From positions 1 to 64,000 of the forward strand of contig JBCBTD010000004.1 in NCBI GenBank assembly GCA_039818825.1: a stretch of 64,000 nucleotides of DNA, in the 5' to 3' direction. A model generated the notes under the pieces. The model saw only the letters and a list, made by a program, of their open reading frames with translations, was not told the origin of the DNA and ran no database searches. This stretch comes from JBCBTD01 sp039818825. Lineage in GTDB: Bacteria > Pseudomonadota > Alphaproteobacteria > Geminicoccales > Geminicoccaceae. Below are positions 50,967 to 60,026 of the stretch, in pieces (position 1 is the first letter of the stretch; every line of letters begins with the position of its first letter). Both the position numbers and the translations under genes were made by a program.

Positions 50967-52658
50967 TCATCCTGGCCCGGACTGGCGCTCGGCCAAGTAG
51001 GCATGGACGGCGCTGATGCACACCGAGCCCTCGCCGACGCCTGATGCAACCCGCTTCACGGAGCCGGACCTGACGTCGCCAACCGCGAACACGCCGGGCA
51101 CCGAAGTCTGAAAGGGCGAGGTCGCGCCGTCTGGCAGCGCGTCAGCACCGGTCAGAACGAAGCCACGATCGTCGAGTTTCACGCAATCGCCCATCCAGCC
51201 GGTGTTCGGCACCGCACCGATCATCACGAACACGTTGCTGATGTCGCGCGTCTCGGACCGGTCGGTCTTGGCGTTCCGCCAGGTCGCCGTCGTCAACGTC
51301 CGGTCGCCGCCGATCTGCGTCAGCGCGCAGTTGGGGTGCAAAGTGATGCGGCTCGACTGGTCGATCCGCCGGACCAGATAGTCGGACATACTGGCAGCCA
51401 GGCCGTCGCTGCGCACCAGGACATGGACGTGTTTGGCGTGAGCCGAGAGGAACACGGCGGCCTGGCCGGCCGAGTTGCCCCCGCCCACGACGACGACCTC
51501 GGTCCCGGCGCAGAACTGCGCCTCCAGCGCCGTCGCGGCATAGTGGATGCCGTGACCTTCGTACTTCTCGTAGTCGTCGAGATCGAGGCGCCGGTAGGTG
51601 GCCCCACAGGCGAGAATGGCCGATCGCGCCCGGATGCGAACGTCGCCCGCGGTCGTCAGCACGATGATGTCGCCGTCCTTTTCGATGCCGGCAGCACCGC
51701 GCGCGATGGCGAACCTCGCACCGAACTTCTGCGCCTGGATCCAAGCGCGGCCGGCCAAAGCCTGCCCCGAGATGCCGGTCGGAAATCCGAGATAGTTCTC
51801 GATTCTGGAGCTCGTCCCGGCCTGGCCTCCAGGCGCCTCGGCCTCGATCACGATCGTGTCCAGGTTCTCCGAAGCGCCGTAAACCGACGCCGACAGACCG
51901 GCCGGGCCGGCGCCGATCACGGCAAGATCGAACACGTGGTCAGCGTCCAGGTCCTCCGTCAGGCCAAGCTGGTCCGCCAGCTCTGCCGTCGTCGGGTTGT
52001 AGAACGTGTGCCCATCACGTGTGCGGACGGCGGGCACCTTTCCAAGATCGAGCTCGCAGTCACCGGCGAACGCTCGCGCCTCCGGGGTGCCCGGTTCGAG
52101 GACCGTCGCCGGGTAACCGTTGCGCGTCAGGAACCGCAAGATGCGAATGAGGTCGCGGTCCTGCTTCGGCCCGATCAGCGTCACACCAGCCTCGGCATGC
52201 AGGATGAACGCCGCCCGCCGCAGAATGAACGCGCGCATGATGGTTTCGCCGATGTCCGGCTCGGTGCTCGACATGCGGCGGAATTGATCCCGGGTCAGCC
52301 GCACGAGGCGGCTCTTCATGCCGGTTCGCCCCCCCACCAGGATCTGGCGCTGATTGAAGAGGTCGAGTTCGCCAGTGAACTGGTGCTTGCGATGCACCGT
52401 GATCGTCACCGGCGCACCGGTTTCGTCCATGTCGTAGATTTCGATACTTCCTTCGAGGATGAGGAAGAAGTCGACACCGCGTTGCCCGCGCTCGAACAAG
52501 ATCGCGCCCGGCTCCAGATCCTCGACCTCGCCGTAGCCGGCCAAACGGGCCACCTGATCATCGTTCAAGACCGGGAACGTCTGCTGCTCCCGCTCGTACG
52601 GATCGCTGGGATTGACCGACTGGCGGGCGGCCTCGATCGTCGTCTCGTCGGCAGTCAA
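50967..52658 (-). CDS. cyclic-nucleotide-binding domain fused to thioredoxin-reductase-like flavoprotein
   Basis: 563-residue fusion. Residues about 28-150 are a Crp-type cNMP-binding domain (DLEPGAILFERGQRGVDFFLILEGSIEIYD). A short region (160-225) resembles a thioredoxin-like spacer. The C-terminal half (about 240-555) is an FAD/NAD(P)H oxidoreductase with DLAVIGAGPAGLSASVYGASE, GTSSRIENYLGFPTGISG, VVVVGGGNSAGQAAVFLS and GVFAVGDVRSGSVKRVASGVGEGS. The redox CxxC of true thioredoxin reductase is missing; ILACGATYRRLD stands near that position. The substrate is unknown; ligand binding to the first domain may gate activity. Confidence 0.88.
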   Translation of the reverse strand: MTADETTIEAARQSVNPSDPYEREQQTFPVLNDDQVARLAGYGEVEDLEPGAILFERGQRGVDFFLILEGSIEIYDMDETGAPVTITVHRKHQFTGELDLFNQRQILVGGRTGMKSRLVRLTRDQFRRMSSTEPDIGETIMRAFILRRAAFILHAEAGVTLIGPKQDRDLIRILRFLTRNGYPATVLEPGTPEARAFAGDCELDLGKVPAVRTRDGHTFYNPTTAELADQLGLTEDLDADHVFDLAVIGAGPAGLSASVYGASENLDTIVIEAEAPGGQAGTSSRIENYLGFPTGISGQALAGRAWIQAQKFGARFAIARGAAGIEKDGDIIVLTTAGDVRIRARSAILACGATYRRLDLDDYEKYEGHGIHYAATALEAQFCAGTEVVVVGGGNSAGQAAVFLSAHAKHVHVLVRSDGLAASMSDYLVRRIDQSSRITLHPNCALTQIGGDRTLTTATWRNAKTDRSETRDISNVFVMIGAVPNTGWMGDCVKLDDRGFVLTGADALPDGATSPFQTSVPGVFAVGDVRSGSVKRVASGVGEGSVCISAVHAYLAERQSGPG

Positions 52659-52786
52659 AGCAGCGATCCTCCTTCACCTAGTTCGCCACGAACGGCCGCC
52701 GCGCCGATGGTACGTCGCCATGTCACATCGAAGCGGCGTGAGTGAGGACGGCGAACGGCCTCCTCCGAGCTAGCTACAATTTAGGT

Positions 52787-52839
52787 GACCCTGGACATCG
52801 CACCAGAGGAGCCCCGAGCCGATCGGGCTTGCCAGGGTC
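52787..52839 (-). terminator. nested inverted repeat, probable terminator of the smo operon
   Basis: GACCCTGG and CCAGGGTC (8 bp) enclose CCCGA/TCGGG, 47 nt past the mannitol dehydrogenase stop. The flank on the minus strand is A/T-rich (ACCTAAATTGTAG). Confidence 0.5.
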
Positions 52840-52885
52840 GCCGATCGCGCGATGGTCAATCGGATCGTGCGCTGCCGGCGTTCGG

Positions 52886-54382
52886 TCAGCCTAGCGATTC
52901 GCCGGGCTGCAGGTCCAAATAGCGCTGAAGCGTCTTCGCGGTGCCGTCGCGCCACAGGCTCGTCAACGCACCCGAGAATGCCTGCTGGAAAGCCGGGGCG
53001 TCGGCAAGGTCGCCGAAAATGTCGCGCAGTTCCAAGAAGGCGAGCGGCTCGGTGCGGGCGCGCTTGGCGAGGACCTGGAGCCGTTCGGCTTGGACGTCGT
53101 CGATGGTGATCGCCGCGCCACTGTCGGTCTCGCCTTGGAGATAGCGACACCACAAGGCACTCTCCAGCGCCAACCCAGTGACCGACCAGCCCTTCCGCAC
53201 GCGGTCGCGGGTCGACGCCAGCACGAACTTGGGCTGACGGTTCGAGCCGTCGAGACAAAGCCGCGGGATGGTGTCGCCGACGCCGGGGTTGGCGAAACGT
53301 CGCTCGATGAGGGCGAGGTACTCAGTCAAGCTCACGCCCGGCACCGGCGGCACCACCGGCAGGATTTCCTCGCGCTCCAGCTTGTTCAGGAACCCGGCAA
53401 CCAAAGGGTCCGCCATGGCGTCGTGGACGAAATGAATGTCCAAGAGCGCCGCCGGATAGGCGATCGTCGCGTGCCCGCCATTGAGGATCCGCAACTTCAT
53501 GAATTCGAAGGCCGCGACGTCGGTGGTGAAGGTCACACCGACCTCTTCGAAGGCCGGGCGGCCGGCAACGAAGCGGTCCTCCATCACCCATTGCCGGAAT
53601 GGCTCGCAGAACACCGGCCAACCGTCATCGATGCCGAAGTCTTCCTCCAGCATCGCGCGCTGGGCATCCGTCGTTGCCGGGGTGATGCGGTCGACCATCG
53701 AGTTGGGGAACGCCACGTCCTGGCCGATCCAATCGGCGAGGGCCGGGTCGACCAGCGTCGCCAGGCCGACGACGGCCCTACCGGCGGCGTGGCCGTTGCC
53801 AGGCAGGTTGTCGCACGACATGACCGAGAAGGGCGGGATGCCGGCTGCGCGGCGGCGGCGGAGCGCTTCGACGATGACACCGAACACGGTCTGCGGGCGA
53901 TCGAGTGCTGCGGCATCGGCCTTGATCTCGGCATGGTCGGCATCGAACGCGCCGGTCGCCGGATCGACGAAGTAGCCACCTTCGGTCACGGTCATGGCGA
54001 CGATGCGGATTCGTGGGTCGACCATCGCCTCGAGCAACGGGCCGTTGCCCGATGCGACCCCGGCAAAGTCGATCATGGCGCCGGTCACGCGCGCCGTGTT
54101 GGCTCCGCCGGGCTCCAGCTCGACGACGGTCGTCAGCCAGTCCTGGGCGGCGAGGGTCCGACGCATCGCGTCGTCGTTGGGGCGGACGCCGGCGCCGACC
54201 AGCGCCCAGTCGTGGTCGCGGCCGAGGTTGAACAGGTCGTCCATGTAGAGTGCTTGATGGGCGCGATGGAAGTTGCCGAGGCCGACGTGGAGGATGCCGG
54301 GCGAGAGCTGATCACGACGGTAGCGCGGAACGGCAACCTCGGGCGCGAGCTGTGGCAGCGCCTTGAGCGACAGACGGGTCAT
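52886..54382 (-). CDS. mtlK: mannitol/fructuronate-type polyol dehydrogenase
   Basis: Long-chain NAD-dependent dehydrogenase of 498 residues; in smo operons (MtlK/MDH) it oxidises D-mannitol to D-fructose, and often D-arabinitol to xylulose. N-terminal domain: LHVGLGNFHRAHQALYMDDLF; catalytic region KLRILNGGHATIAYPAALL with the Lys-x4-Asn-x2-His triad; CDNLPGNG and FPNSMVDRITPAT are family blocks. Last gene of the operon, overlapping the HAD gene by 4 nt. The exact polyol is inferred from the neighbours. Confidence 0.92.
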   Translation of the reverse strand: MTRLSLKALPQLAPEVAVPRYRRDQLSPGILHVGLGNFHRAHQALYMDDLFNLGRDHDWALVGAGVRPNDDAMRRTLAAQDWLTTVVELEPGGANTARVTGAMIDFAGVASGNGPLLEAMVDPRIRIVAMTVTEGGYFVDPATGAFDADHAEIKADAAALDRPQTVFGVIVEALRRRRAAGIPPFSVMSCDNLPGNGHAAGRAVVGLATLVDPALADWIGQDVAFPNSMVDRITPATTDAQRAMLEEDFGIDDGWPVFCEPFRQWVMEDRFVAGRPAFEEVGVTFTTDVAAFEFMKLRILNGGHATIAYPAALLDIHFVHDAMADPLVAGFLNKLEREEILPVVPPVPGVSLTEYLALIERRFANPGVGDTIPRLCLDGSNRQPKFVLASTRDRVRKGWSVTGLALESALWCRYLQGETDSGAAITIDDVQAERLQVLAKRARTEPLAFLELRDIFGDLADAPAFQQAFSGALTSLWRDGTAKTLQRYLDLQPGESLG

Positions 54383-55020
54383 CGGCCGATCTCTCCCTCG
54401 AGAATGGTCGTCAGTGCGGCCATGTCAGCGACGCGCTCGGCGCCTCCCGGCGTCTCGACCTCGTCCTGCGGCCAGAACAAGGTCCGCATGCCGGCGGCGA
54501 CACCGGCGCTTGCGCCAGTGGGCGAGTCCTCGACGACGATGCAGCGGGACGGCTCGACTCCGAGCAGCCACGCGGCGCGCTGATAGGGCTCGGCATGCGG
54601 CTTGCCCTCGCGAACGTCGTTGCGACTGACGACGACGCGGCGTGGCGCGCTGATGCCGACGGCGCGGAGATTGGCTTCGACGATCAGCCGGTCGGAGTTC
54701 GAGACGATTGCCTGATGCACGCCGCCGCGCTCCAACCGGCGGAACAGCTCGACGGCGCCGTCGCGGGCAAGCAGCTGATCCAGCGTTCCGAAGTAGGTCT
54801 CGTACTTCAGCTCCAGCCACGCCTGCAGGCCGAGGCCCAAGCCCAGATGCTCCTGGCACCAAGCGTGGATCTCCTCGGCACTGTGACCGACGACGAGCGC
54901 ATGGAAGCCCGGCGGCGGTTCGATGTCCTGGCTCTGCAGGGCCTTGATCAACGCAGCCTCGTGGAACGGCTCGCTATCGACCAGCGTGCCGTCGACGTCC
55001 CAGAGAATGGCAGCCGCCAT
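54379..55020 (-). CDS. HAD-family sugar-phosphatase/phosphoglucomutase-like hydrolase
   Basis: 213-residue haloacid-dehalogenase-fold enzyme. Motif I WDVDGTLVDSEP, motif II IVSNSD, motif III K in VREGKPHAEPY and motif IV VVEDSPTGASAG. A helical cap follows motif I (C1 type), resembling beta-phosphoglucomutase or DOG-like sugar phosphatases. Likely dephosphorylates or isomerises a sugar phosphate in the polyol pathway. Sits between SDR and mannitol dehydrogenase with 1-4 nt overlaps. Confidence 0.88.
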   Translation of the reverse strand: MAAAILWDVDGTLVDSEPFHEAALIKALQSQDIEPPPGFHALVVGHSAEEIHAWCQEHLGLGLGLQAWLELKYETYFGTLDQLLARDGAVELFRRLERGGVHQAIVSNSDRLIVEANLRAVGISAPRRVVVSRNDVREGKPHAEPYQRAAWLLGVEPSRCIVVEDSPTGASAGVAAGMRTLFWPQDEVETPGGAERVADMAALTTILEGEIGR

Positions 55021-55793
55021 CAGCTCATCCAGTTGCCGCCGTCGACGTTGTAGGTCTGCGCGACGACGTACTCGCTCTCAGGACCGGCAAGGAACACGGC
55101 CATGCCGATGAGATCCTCGGCGGTGCCCATGCGGCCGTACGGGACGGCTTCGCCCACCAGCCGCTTCTTCTCGCCGGGCAGTCGCCCCTCGTGCTTCGCG
55201 AACAGGGCGTCGACACCGTCCCAGTGCTCCCCGTCGACGACCCCAGGCGCGATCGCGTTGACGTTGATGCGGTGGCGGATGAGGTTCAGCCCCGCGGATT
55301 GCGTCAGGCTGATGACCGCTGCCTTGGTGGCGCAGTAAACGGCGACCAGCGACTCGCCGCGGCGACCTGCCTGGCTCGCCATGTTGATGATCCGGCCCCC
55401 ACGGCCCTGCGCGATCATGGCCTTGGCCGCGGCCTGCAACGTGAAGAGCGTGCCGGCAACGTTGATCGCGAACAGTCGATCGTAGCTTTCGCGCGTGATC
55501 TCGACGACCGGTGCCGCATCGAACACGGCGGCATTGTTGACCAGGATGTCCAATCCACCGGCCTTGGCGACGACCTCGGCGACGGCCGCCTCGATCGAGG
55601 CTTGGTCAGTGACGTCCATCGCGACGGCAAAGGCGCCGCCGCCCATTTCGGCCGCAGCGCGCTCAGCCCGTGGGAGGTCGATGTCGCAAAGGGCGACCGT
55701 GGCGCCCTCGCGTGTGTAGGCTTCGGCGAACGTCCTACCGATGCCGCGCGCGGCACCGGTGATCATGGCTATCTTGCCCGGGAGTCGGTTCAT
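55020..55793 (-). CDS. smoS: sorbitol (L-iditol 2-) dehydrogenase, SDR family
   Basis: NAD-dependent oxidation of D-sorbitol/galactitol to a ketose. The 257 residues match SmoS-type SDRs: ITGAARGIGRTFAEAY (cofactor), LVNNAAVFDAAP, IINMASQAGRRGE (Ser), YCATKAAVISLTQ (Tyr/Lys), INVNAIAPGVVDGEHWDGVDALFA (the WDxVDxxF stretch typical of SmoS) and QTYNVDGGNWMS at the C-terminus. Overlaps the ATPase gene by 4 nt. Confidence 0.92.
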   Translation of the reverse strand: MNRLPGKIAMITGAARGIGRTFAEAYTREGATVALCDIDLPRAERAAAEMGGGAFAVAMDVTDQASIEAAVAEVVAKAGGLDILVNNAAVFDAAPVVEITRESYDRLFAINVAGTLFTLQAAAKAMIAQGRGGRIINMASQAGRRGESLVAVYCATKAAVISLTQSAGLNLIRHRINVNAIAPGVVDGEHWDGVDALFAKHEGRLPGEKKRLVGEAVPYGRMGTAEDLIGMAVFLAGPESEYVVAQTYNVDGGNWMS

Positions 55794-56791
55794 TGGAGCG
55801 CCAAGCCATCGGCACCGAAGCGATGGAGCTGGTCGCTCTGCGGGCTGAGGAAAATCCGGTCGCCATGGCCGGCCTCGAAGTCGCCGCCGGCCCGCGCCGT
55901 CATCTTGCCGATGCCGTCGACCTCGATGTGGAGGAAGGTGTCGGAGCCAAGATGCTCGGCGACCCCGACCGTGCCTTGCCAGTCGCCGCTGTCGTTCGAA
56001 AGACGGAGATGTTCGGGGCGAACGCCGACGGTACCGGCGCCGAAGCGCTGTGCCGCGTCGCCGTCGACGAGGTTCATCTTCGGTGAACCGATGAAGCCGG
56101 CAACGAACAGATTGGCCGGCCGCCGGTAGAGTTCGAGCGGCGAGCCGACCTGCTCGATCCTGCCGCCGTTCAGCACGACGATGGTGTCAGCCATGGTCAT
56201 CGCCTCGACCTGATCGTGCGTCACGTAGATCATGGTGGTGGCGAGCTTCTGGTGCAGTTCGCTCAGCTCCAGCCGCATCGTTCCCCTGAGCGCAGCGTCG
56301 AGGTTCGAGAGGGGCTCGTCGAAGAGGAACGCCTTCGGTTCGCGGACGATGGCACGACCGATCGCCACCCGCTGACGCTGCCCGCCCGAGAGCTGCCCCG
56401 GACGACGCGACAAGTAAGGTGTCAGGTTCAACGTCGCCGCCGCCGCCTCGACCTTGGCTCGGATCGCTGACCGATCGAGGCCCGCCATCTTCAGCGGGAA
56501 GCCGATGTTGTTGTAGACGCTCATGTGCGGGTAGAGCGCGTAGGACTGGAACACCATCGCCAGACCACGCTTGGCCGGCGGCACGGCGGTCGCATCCTCG
56601 CCGTCGATGCGGATGGTGCCACCCGAGACGTCCTCCAGGCCCGCAACCAAACGTAGCAGCGTCGACTTCCCGCAACCCGAAGGTCCGACGAAAACGACGA
56701 AGGCGCCGTCGTCGATGGTGAGGTCGACGCCGTGGATGACCGTGGTGTCGTCGAAGGTCTTCAGCACGTTCTCGAGGGTGATTGCGCCCAT
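55790..56791 (-). CDS. smoK: polyol ABC transporter ATP-binding protein
   Basis: ATPase (333 residues) of the sorbitol/mannitol importer. Walker A GPSGCGKST, LSGGQRQRVAIGRAIVREP, FLFDEP, THDQVEAMTMAD, then the C-terminal TOBE domain (TVGVRPEHLRL). ATG 56791 matches the family start (GAITLENVLKTFDD); the open frame upstream is only an antisense-like extension over the permease gene. 11 nt after the permease stop. Confidence 0.92.
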   Translation of the reverse strand: MGAITLENVLKTFDDTTVIHGVDLTIDDGAFVVFVGPSGCGKSTLLRLVAGLEDVSGGTIRIDGEDATAVPPAKRGLAMVFQSYALYPHMSVYNNIGFPLKMAGLDRSAIRAKVEAAAATLNLTPYLSRRPGQLSGGQRQRVAIGRAIVREPKAFLFDEPLSNLDAALRGTMRLELSELHQKLATTMIYVTHDQVEAMTMADTIVVLNGGRIEQVGSPLELYRRPANLFVAGFIGSPKMNLVDGDAAQRFGAGTVGVRPEHLRLSNDSGDWQGTVGVAEHLGSDTFLHIEVDGIGKMTARAGGDFEAGHGDRIFLSPQSDQLHRFGADGLALQ

Positions 56792-56802
56792 GATGCGTGT
56801 CC

Positions 56803-57633
56803 CTATTTCACGGCGCCGAAGGTCAACCCGCGGACGAGCTGCTTCTGGCTGAACCACCCCAGCACCAGGATCGGCGCTATGGCGAGCGTGGAGGCGGCGG
56901 AGAGCTTGGCCCAGAAGAGACCTTCGGGGCTCGAGTAGGAGGCGATGAAGGCGCTCAGCGGTGCGGCGTCGACCGCCGTCAAGTTCAACGTCCAGAACGC
57001 TTCGTTCCACGCGAGGATGACGTTGAGCAGCAGCGTCGAGCTGATGCCGGGCACGGCCATGGGCACCAGTACGTAGGTGATTTCCTTCCGGAGCGACGCA
57101 CCATCCATCCGCGCCGCTTCGAGGATGTCTCCGGGGATTTCGCGGAAGTAGGTGTACAACATCCAGACGATGATCGGCAGGTTCATCAACATGAGCACGA
57201 CGACCAGTGCCGTGCGCGTGTCCAAGAGGCCGAGATCGCGAAAGATCAGGTAGATGGGGATGAGGGCGCCGACCGGCGGCAACATCTTGGTGCTGAGCAT
57301 CCACATCAAGAGGCCGCGTGTTCCCTTGCCGGGCGAGAATGCCATCGACCACGCCGCGGGAATGGCAATGAGCAGGCCCAAGAAGGTCGAACCGAACGCG
57401 ATGATCACCGAGTTCATCGCGTGGTGAAAGTAGTTCGATCGCTCTTGCACCTCGAAATAGTTCTCGAGCGTCCAATCGAAGAAAAAGAAGCTAGGCGGCA
57501 GCGCAATCGCCTCGCCTTCGGTCTTGAAGCTAGTGAGGAACGTCCAGAGGATCGGAAAGAAGAGAAGGAGGGCAGCCGTCCAGCCGGCAGCGGTGAACAG
57601 CATCTTGCGACGGGGAGAGAGCGCGCGAGCCAT
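56803..57633 (-). CDS. smoG: polyol ABC transporter permease (MalG type)
   Basis: 276-residue permease with six helices. EAA loop GDILEAARMDGASLRKEITYVLVPMAVPGI and terminal QLVRGLTFGAVK. The ATG at 57633 gives the basic N-terminus ARALSPRRKM; 4 nt separate it from the upstream permease stop. Confidence 0.92.
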   Translation of the reverse strand: MARALSPRRKMLFTAAGWTAALLLFFPILWTFLTSFKTEGEAIALPPSFFFFDWTLENYFEVQERSNYFHHAMNSVIIAFGSTFLGLLIAIPAAWSMAFSPGKGTRGLLMWMLSTKMLPPVGALIPIYLIFRDLGLLDTRTALVVVLMLMNLPIIVWMLYTYFREIPGDILEAARMDGASLRKEITYVLVPMAVPGISSTLLLNVILAWNEAFWTLNLTAVDAAPLSAFIASYSSPEGLFWAKLSAASTLAIAPILVLGWFSQKQLVRGLTFGAVK

Positions 57634-57637
57634 GGCG

Positions 57638-58510
57638 TCAGGCGTCCAGGTTCTTGCCGATGAGGCGAAGCAGGAAGATCGCAACGATGTTGGCGAGCAC
57701 GATGGCGACCACACCGCCGGCGGATGCGCCACCGATGTCGAACTGCAGCAGTGCTTGGGCGTAGACCAGGAAGGTCAGGTTGGTCGTCGCCGTGCCCGGC
57801 CCGCCATTGGTGGTGACCAGGATCTCGGCGAAAATCGAGAGCAAGAAAATCGTCTCGATCAGGACGACCACGGTCAGCGCCCGCGCCAAATGCGGCAGCA
57901 CGATGTAGCCGAAAATCGACAGCGGCCCGGCGCCGTCCATTTCCGCCGCCTCGCGCTGTTCGCTGTCGAGCGACTGTAGCGCCGTGAGGATGATCAAGGT
58001 CGCGAAGGGGAGCCAGCCCCACGAGACGATCATGATGATCGACATCATCGGGACGCTGGCGAACCAGTCGATCGGCTCCAACCCGAAGCCTCGCGCGATC
58101 CAGGCGAACAGGCCGTTCACCGGATTCATCAACATGTTCTTCCAGACCAGCGCCGACACCGTGGGCATCACGAAGAACGGCGAGATCACCAAGAGGCGAA
58201 CGATGCCCCGCCCCCAGAACGGCTGGTCCAACAGCAACGCCAGCAGCGTGCCACCAACCACGGTGACGATCAGGATGCCGCCGACCAGCCGTAGCGTGTT
58301 CCAAAGCGCGTCGAAGAACGCGGGGTCACTCAGGAAATAGCTGTAGTTCTCGAAGCCGACGAAGCTCTCCAAGCCCGGCATCAGCAGGTTGTAGCGCAGC
58401 AACGAAAAGTAGATCGTCATGCAGAGCGGGATGAGCATCCACGCAAGGAGCATGACGACCGCCGGCGTGAGCATCACTCGAGCCGCCGCGCGCGTGTCCA
58501 CCGTTGCCAT
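57638..58510 (-). CDS. smoF: polyol ABC transporter permease (MalF type)
   Basis: 290-residue permease with six helices; coupling loop REAAEMDGAGPLSIFGYIVLPHLARAL. First helix LTPAVVMLLAWMLIPLCMTIYFS, with the family's LLRYNL after it. Starts 69 nt after the binding-protein gene; a perfect 11-bp hairpin fills that gap. Confidence 0.92.
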   Translation of the reverse strand: MATVDTRAAARVMLTPAVVMLLAWMLIPLCMTIYFSLLRYNLLMPGLESFVGFENYSYFLSDPAFFDALWNTLRLVGGILIVTVVGGTLLALLLDQPFWGRGIVRLLVISPFFVMPTVSALVWKNMLMNPVNGLFAWIARGFGLEPIDWFASVPMMSIIMIVSWGWLPFATLIILTALQSLDSEQREAAEMDGAGPLSIFGYIVLPHLARALTVVVLIETIFLLSIFAEILVTTNGGPGTATTNLTFLVYAQALLQFDIGGASAGGVVAIVLANIVAIFLLRLIGKNLDA

Positions 58511-58535
58511 CTTGGCCCCCCTGCCGCTGCTTCGC

Positions 58536-58564
58536 GGGCCGCCTGCCGTCGATGCAGGCGGCCC
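58536..58564 (-). terminator. intercistronic hairpin between smoE and smoF
   Basis: GGGCCGCCTGC / GCAGGCGGCCC, a perfect 11-bp stem with a 7-nt loop, 15 nt after the binding-protein stop. Likely partial terminator or mRNA 3'-end stabiliser. Confidence 0.6.
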
Positions 58565-58579
58565 ACTAGCGGTCGTTGC

Positions 58580-59890
58580 TTACTTAAGGTAACCGCCACG
58601 GCGCATTTCGCGCTCGGCGAGTTGCTGTGCGGTCGCCAGGGCCTGGTCGACGGTCACAGTACCAGCAAGCGCCGCCGAGAACTGCTGACCGACGGCCGTC
58701 CCCAACCCCTGGAATTCGGGGATGGCGACGAACTGAACGCCGACATACGGGACGGGATCGACCGCCGGATCGTTCGGGTCCGCAGACATGATCGAGTCCA
58801 GCGTCATCTGCGCGAACGGCGCCGCCTCGAGGTAGGCCGGGTTCTCGTAGAGCGAGGCGCGAGTGCCGGGCGGCACGTTGGCCCAGCCCTCGTTTTCGGC
58901 CACCAGTTCCAAGTAGTCCTTGCTGGTCGCCCAGGCGATGAAGTCCTTGGCGGCATCGACGTTTTGGCTGCCGGCGGGGATCGCCAGTGACCACGCCCAA
59001 AGCCAGTTGCCACGCTTGCCTAGTCCCGTGTCGGGGGCGAGCGCGAAGCCGACCTTGTCAGCGACCGTGCTTTCGGCGGGATTGGTGACGAAGCTGGCGG
59101 CAACCGTAGCGTCGATCCACATGCCACACTTGCCGGACTGGAACAGCGCGAGATTCTCGTTGAAGCCGTTGGACGACGCACCGGGCGGGCCGGCTTCGTT
59201 CATCAGGTCAACGTAGAACTGCAGCGTGTTCTTCCAGGCTTCGCCGTCGAACTGCGGCTGCCAGTCCATGTCGAACCAGCGGGCGCCGAACGCGTTGCCG
59301 GTGGCGGTGAGAAACGCCGTGTTCTCGCCCCAACCGGCTTTGCCGCGAAGACAGATACCGTAGATCTCGTTGTCCTTGTCGGTCATCGCCCGTGCGGCCT
59401 CGGCAATGAAGTCCCAAGTCGGCGCGTCCGGCATTTCGAGACCGGCCGCTTCCATGAGGTCGGTGCGATACATGACCATCGAGCTCTCGCCGTAGAACGG
59501 CGCGGCATAGAGCGTGCCGTCGACCGACAGCCCGCCACGAATTGGCGGCAGCAGGTCCTCGACATCGTAGTCGTCACCGAGGCCGTCGAGCGCGACCAGC
59601 CACTCCTGGTTGGCCCAGATCGGTACCTCGTAGGTGCCGATCGTCATCACGTCGTACTGGCCGCCCTTGGTGGCGATGTCGGTCGTGACCCGCTGGCGGA
59701 GCACGTTCTCCTCCAAGGTCACCCATTCCAGCTCGATGCCCGGATGCTTGGCGGTGAAGTCATCCGTCAGCTTCTGCATCCGGATCATGTCGCCGTTGTT
59801 CACCGTGGCGATGGTCAGCGTCTCGGCGCTGACGAGCGAGGTGGAGGCGAGCAGCGCGCCGACGGCAGCACCCAAGCGGAGCGAGGCCAT
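58580..59890 (-). CDS. smoE: polyol ABC transporter periplasmic binding protein
   Basis: 436-residue family 1 binding protein with a Sec signal (RLGAAVGALLASTSLVSAE). Mature landmarks: TLTIATVNNGDMIRMQKLTDDFTAKHPGIELEWVTLEENVLRQRVTTDIA in overlapping pieces typical of sorbitol/mannitol binders (SmoE/MtlE), MYRTDLMEAAGLEMP and GLGKRGNWLWAWSLAIP. First gene of the operon with AGGGAGA ahead of the ATG. Substrate inferred from smoS and mtlK downstream. Confidence 0.92.
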   Translation of the reverse strand: MASLRLGAAVGALLASTSLVSAETLTIATVNNGDMIRMQKLTDDFTAKHPGIELEWVTLEENVLRQRVTTDIATKGGQYDVMTIGTYEVPIWANQEWLVALDGLGDDYDVEDLLPPIRGGLSVDGTLYAAPFYGESSMVMYRTDLMEAAGLEMPDAPTWDFIAEAARAMTDKDNEIYGICLRGKAGWGENTAFLTATGNAFGARWFDMDWQPQFDGEAWKNTLQFYVDLMNEAGPPGASSNGFNENLALFQSGKCGMWIDATVAASFVTNPAESTVADKVGFALAPDTGLGKRGNWLWAWSLAIPAGSQNVDAAKDFIAWATSKDYLELVAENEGWANVPPGTRASLYENPAYLEAAPFAQMTLDSIMSADPNDPAVDPVPYVGVQFVAIPEFQGLGTAVGQQFSAALAGTVTVDQALATAQQLAEREMRRGGYLK

Positions 59891-59913
59891 GTTTTTCTCC
59901 CTGATCGTTACTG

Positions 59914-59923
59914 ACTGGCCAGT
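59914..59923. promoter_or_regulatory. ACTGGCCAGT palindrome upstream of smoE
   Basis: Perfect 10-bp palindrome 24 nt before the smoE start; possible repressor site or part of the promoter. Confidence 0.3.
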
Positions 59924-59947
59924 GGTATGGTAGTCGTGCTTTTGCCA

Positions 59948-59978
59948 ACGAGTCTATCACGAGTCTACGACGATTCGT
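59948..59978. promoter_or_regulatory. tandem 11-bp repeats upstream of smoE
   Basis: ACGAGTCTA at 59948 and 59959 (identical), then ACGATTCGT at 59970: three copies with an 11-bp period, so facing the same side of the helix, 58-88 nt ahead of the smoE ATG. Position suits an activator. No regulator gene lies in the window. Confidence 0.45.
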
Positions 59979-60026
59979 CGCTTTCAGCCTGCCGGCGCCG
60001 CAGCCGTCCGTGGAGGTGACCTCAGC

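Noticed and set aside
55790..57475. A 561-codon version of the smo ATPase
   Set aside because: The extra 228 N-terminal codons are an alternate frame of smoG; the ATPase family start is the ATG at 56791.
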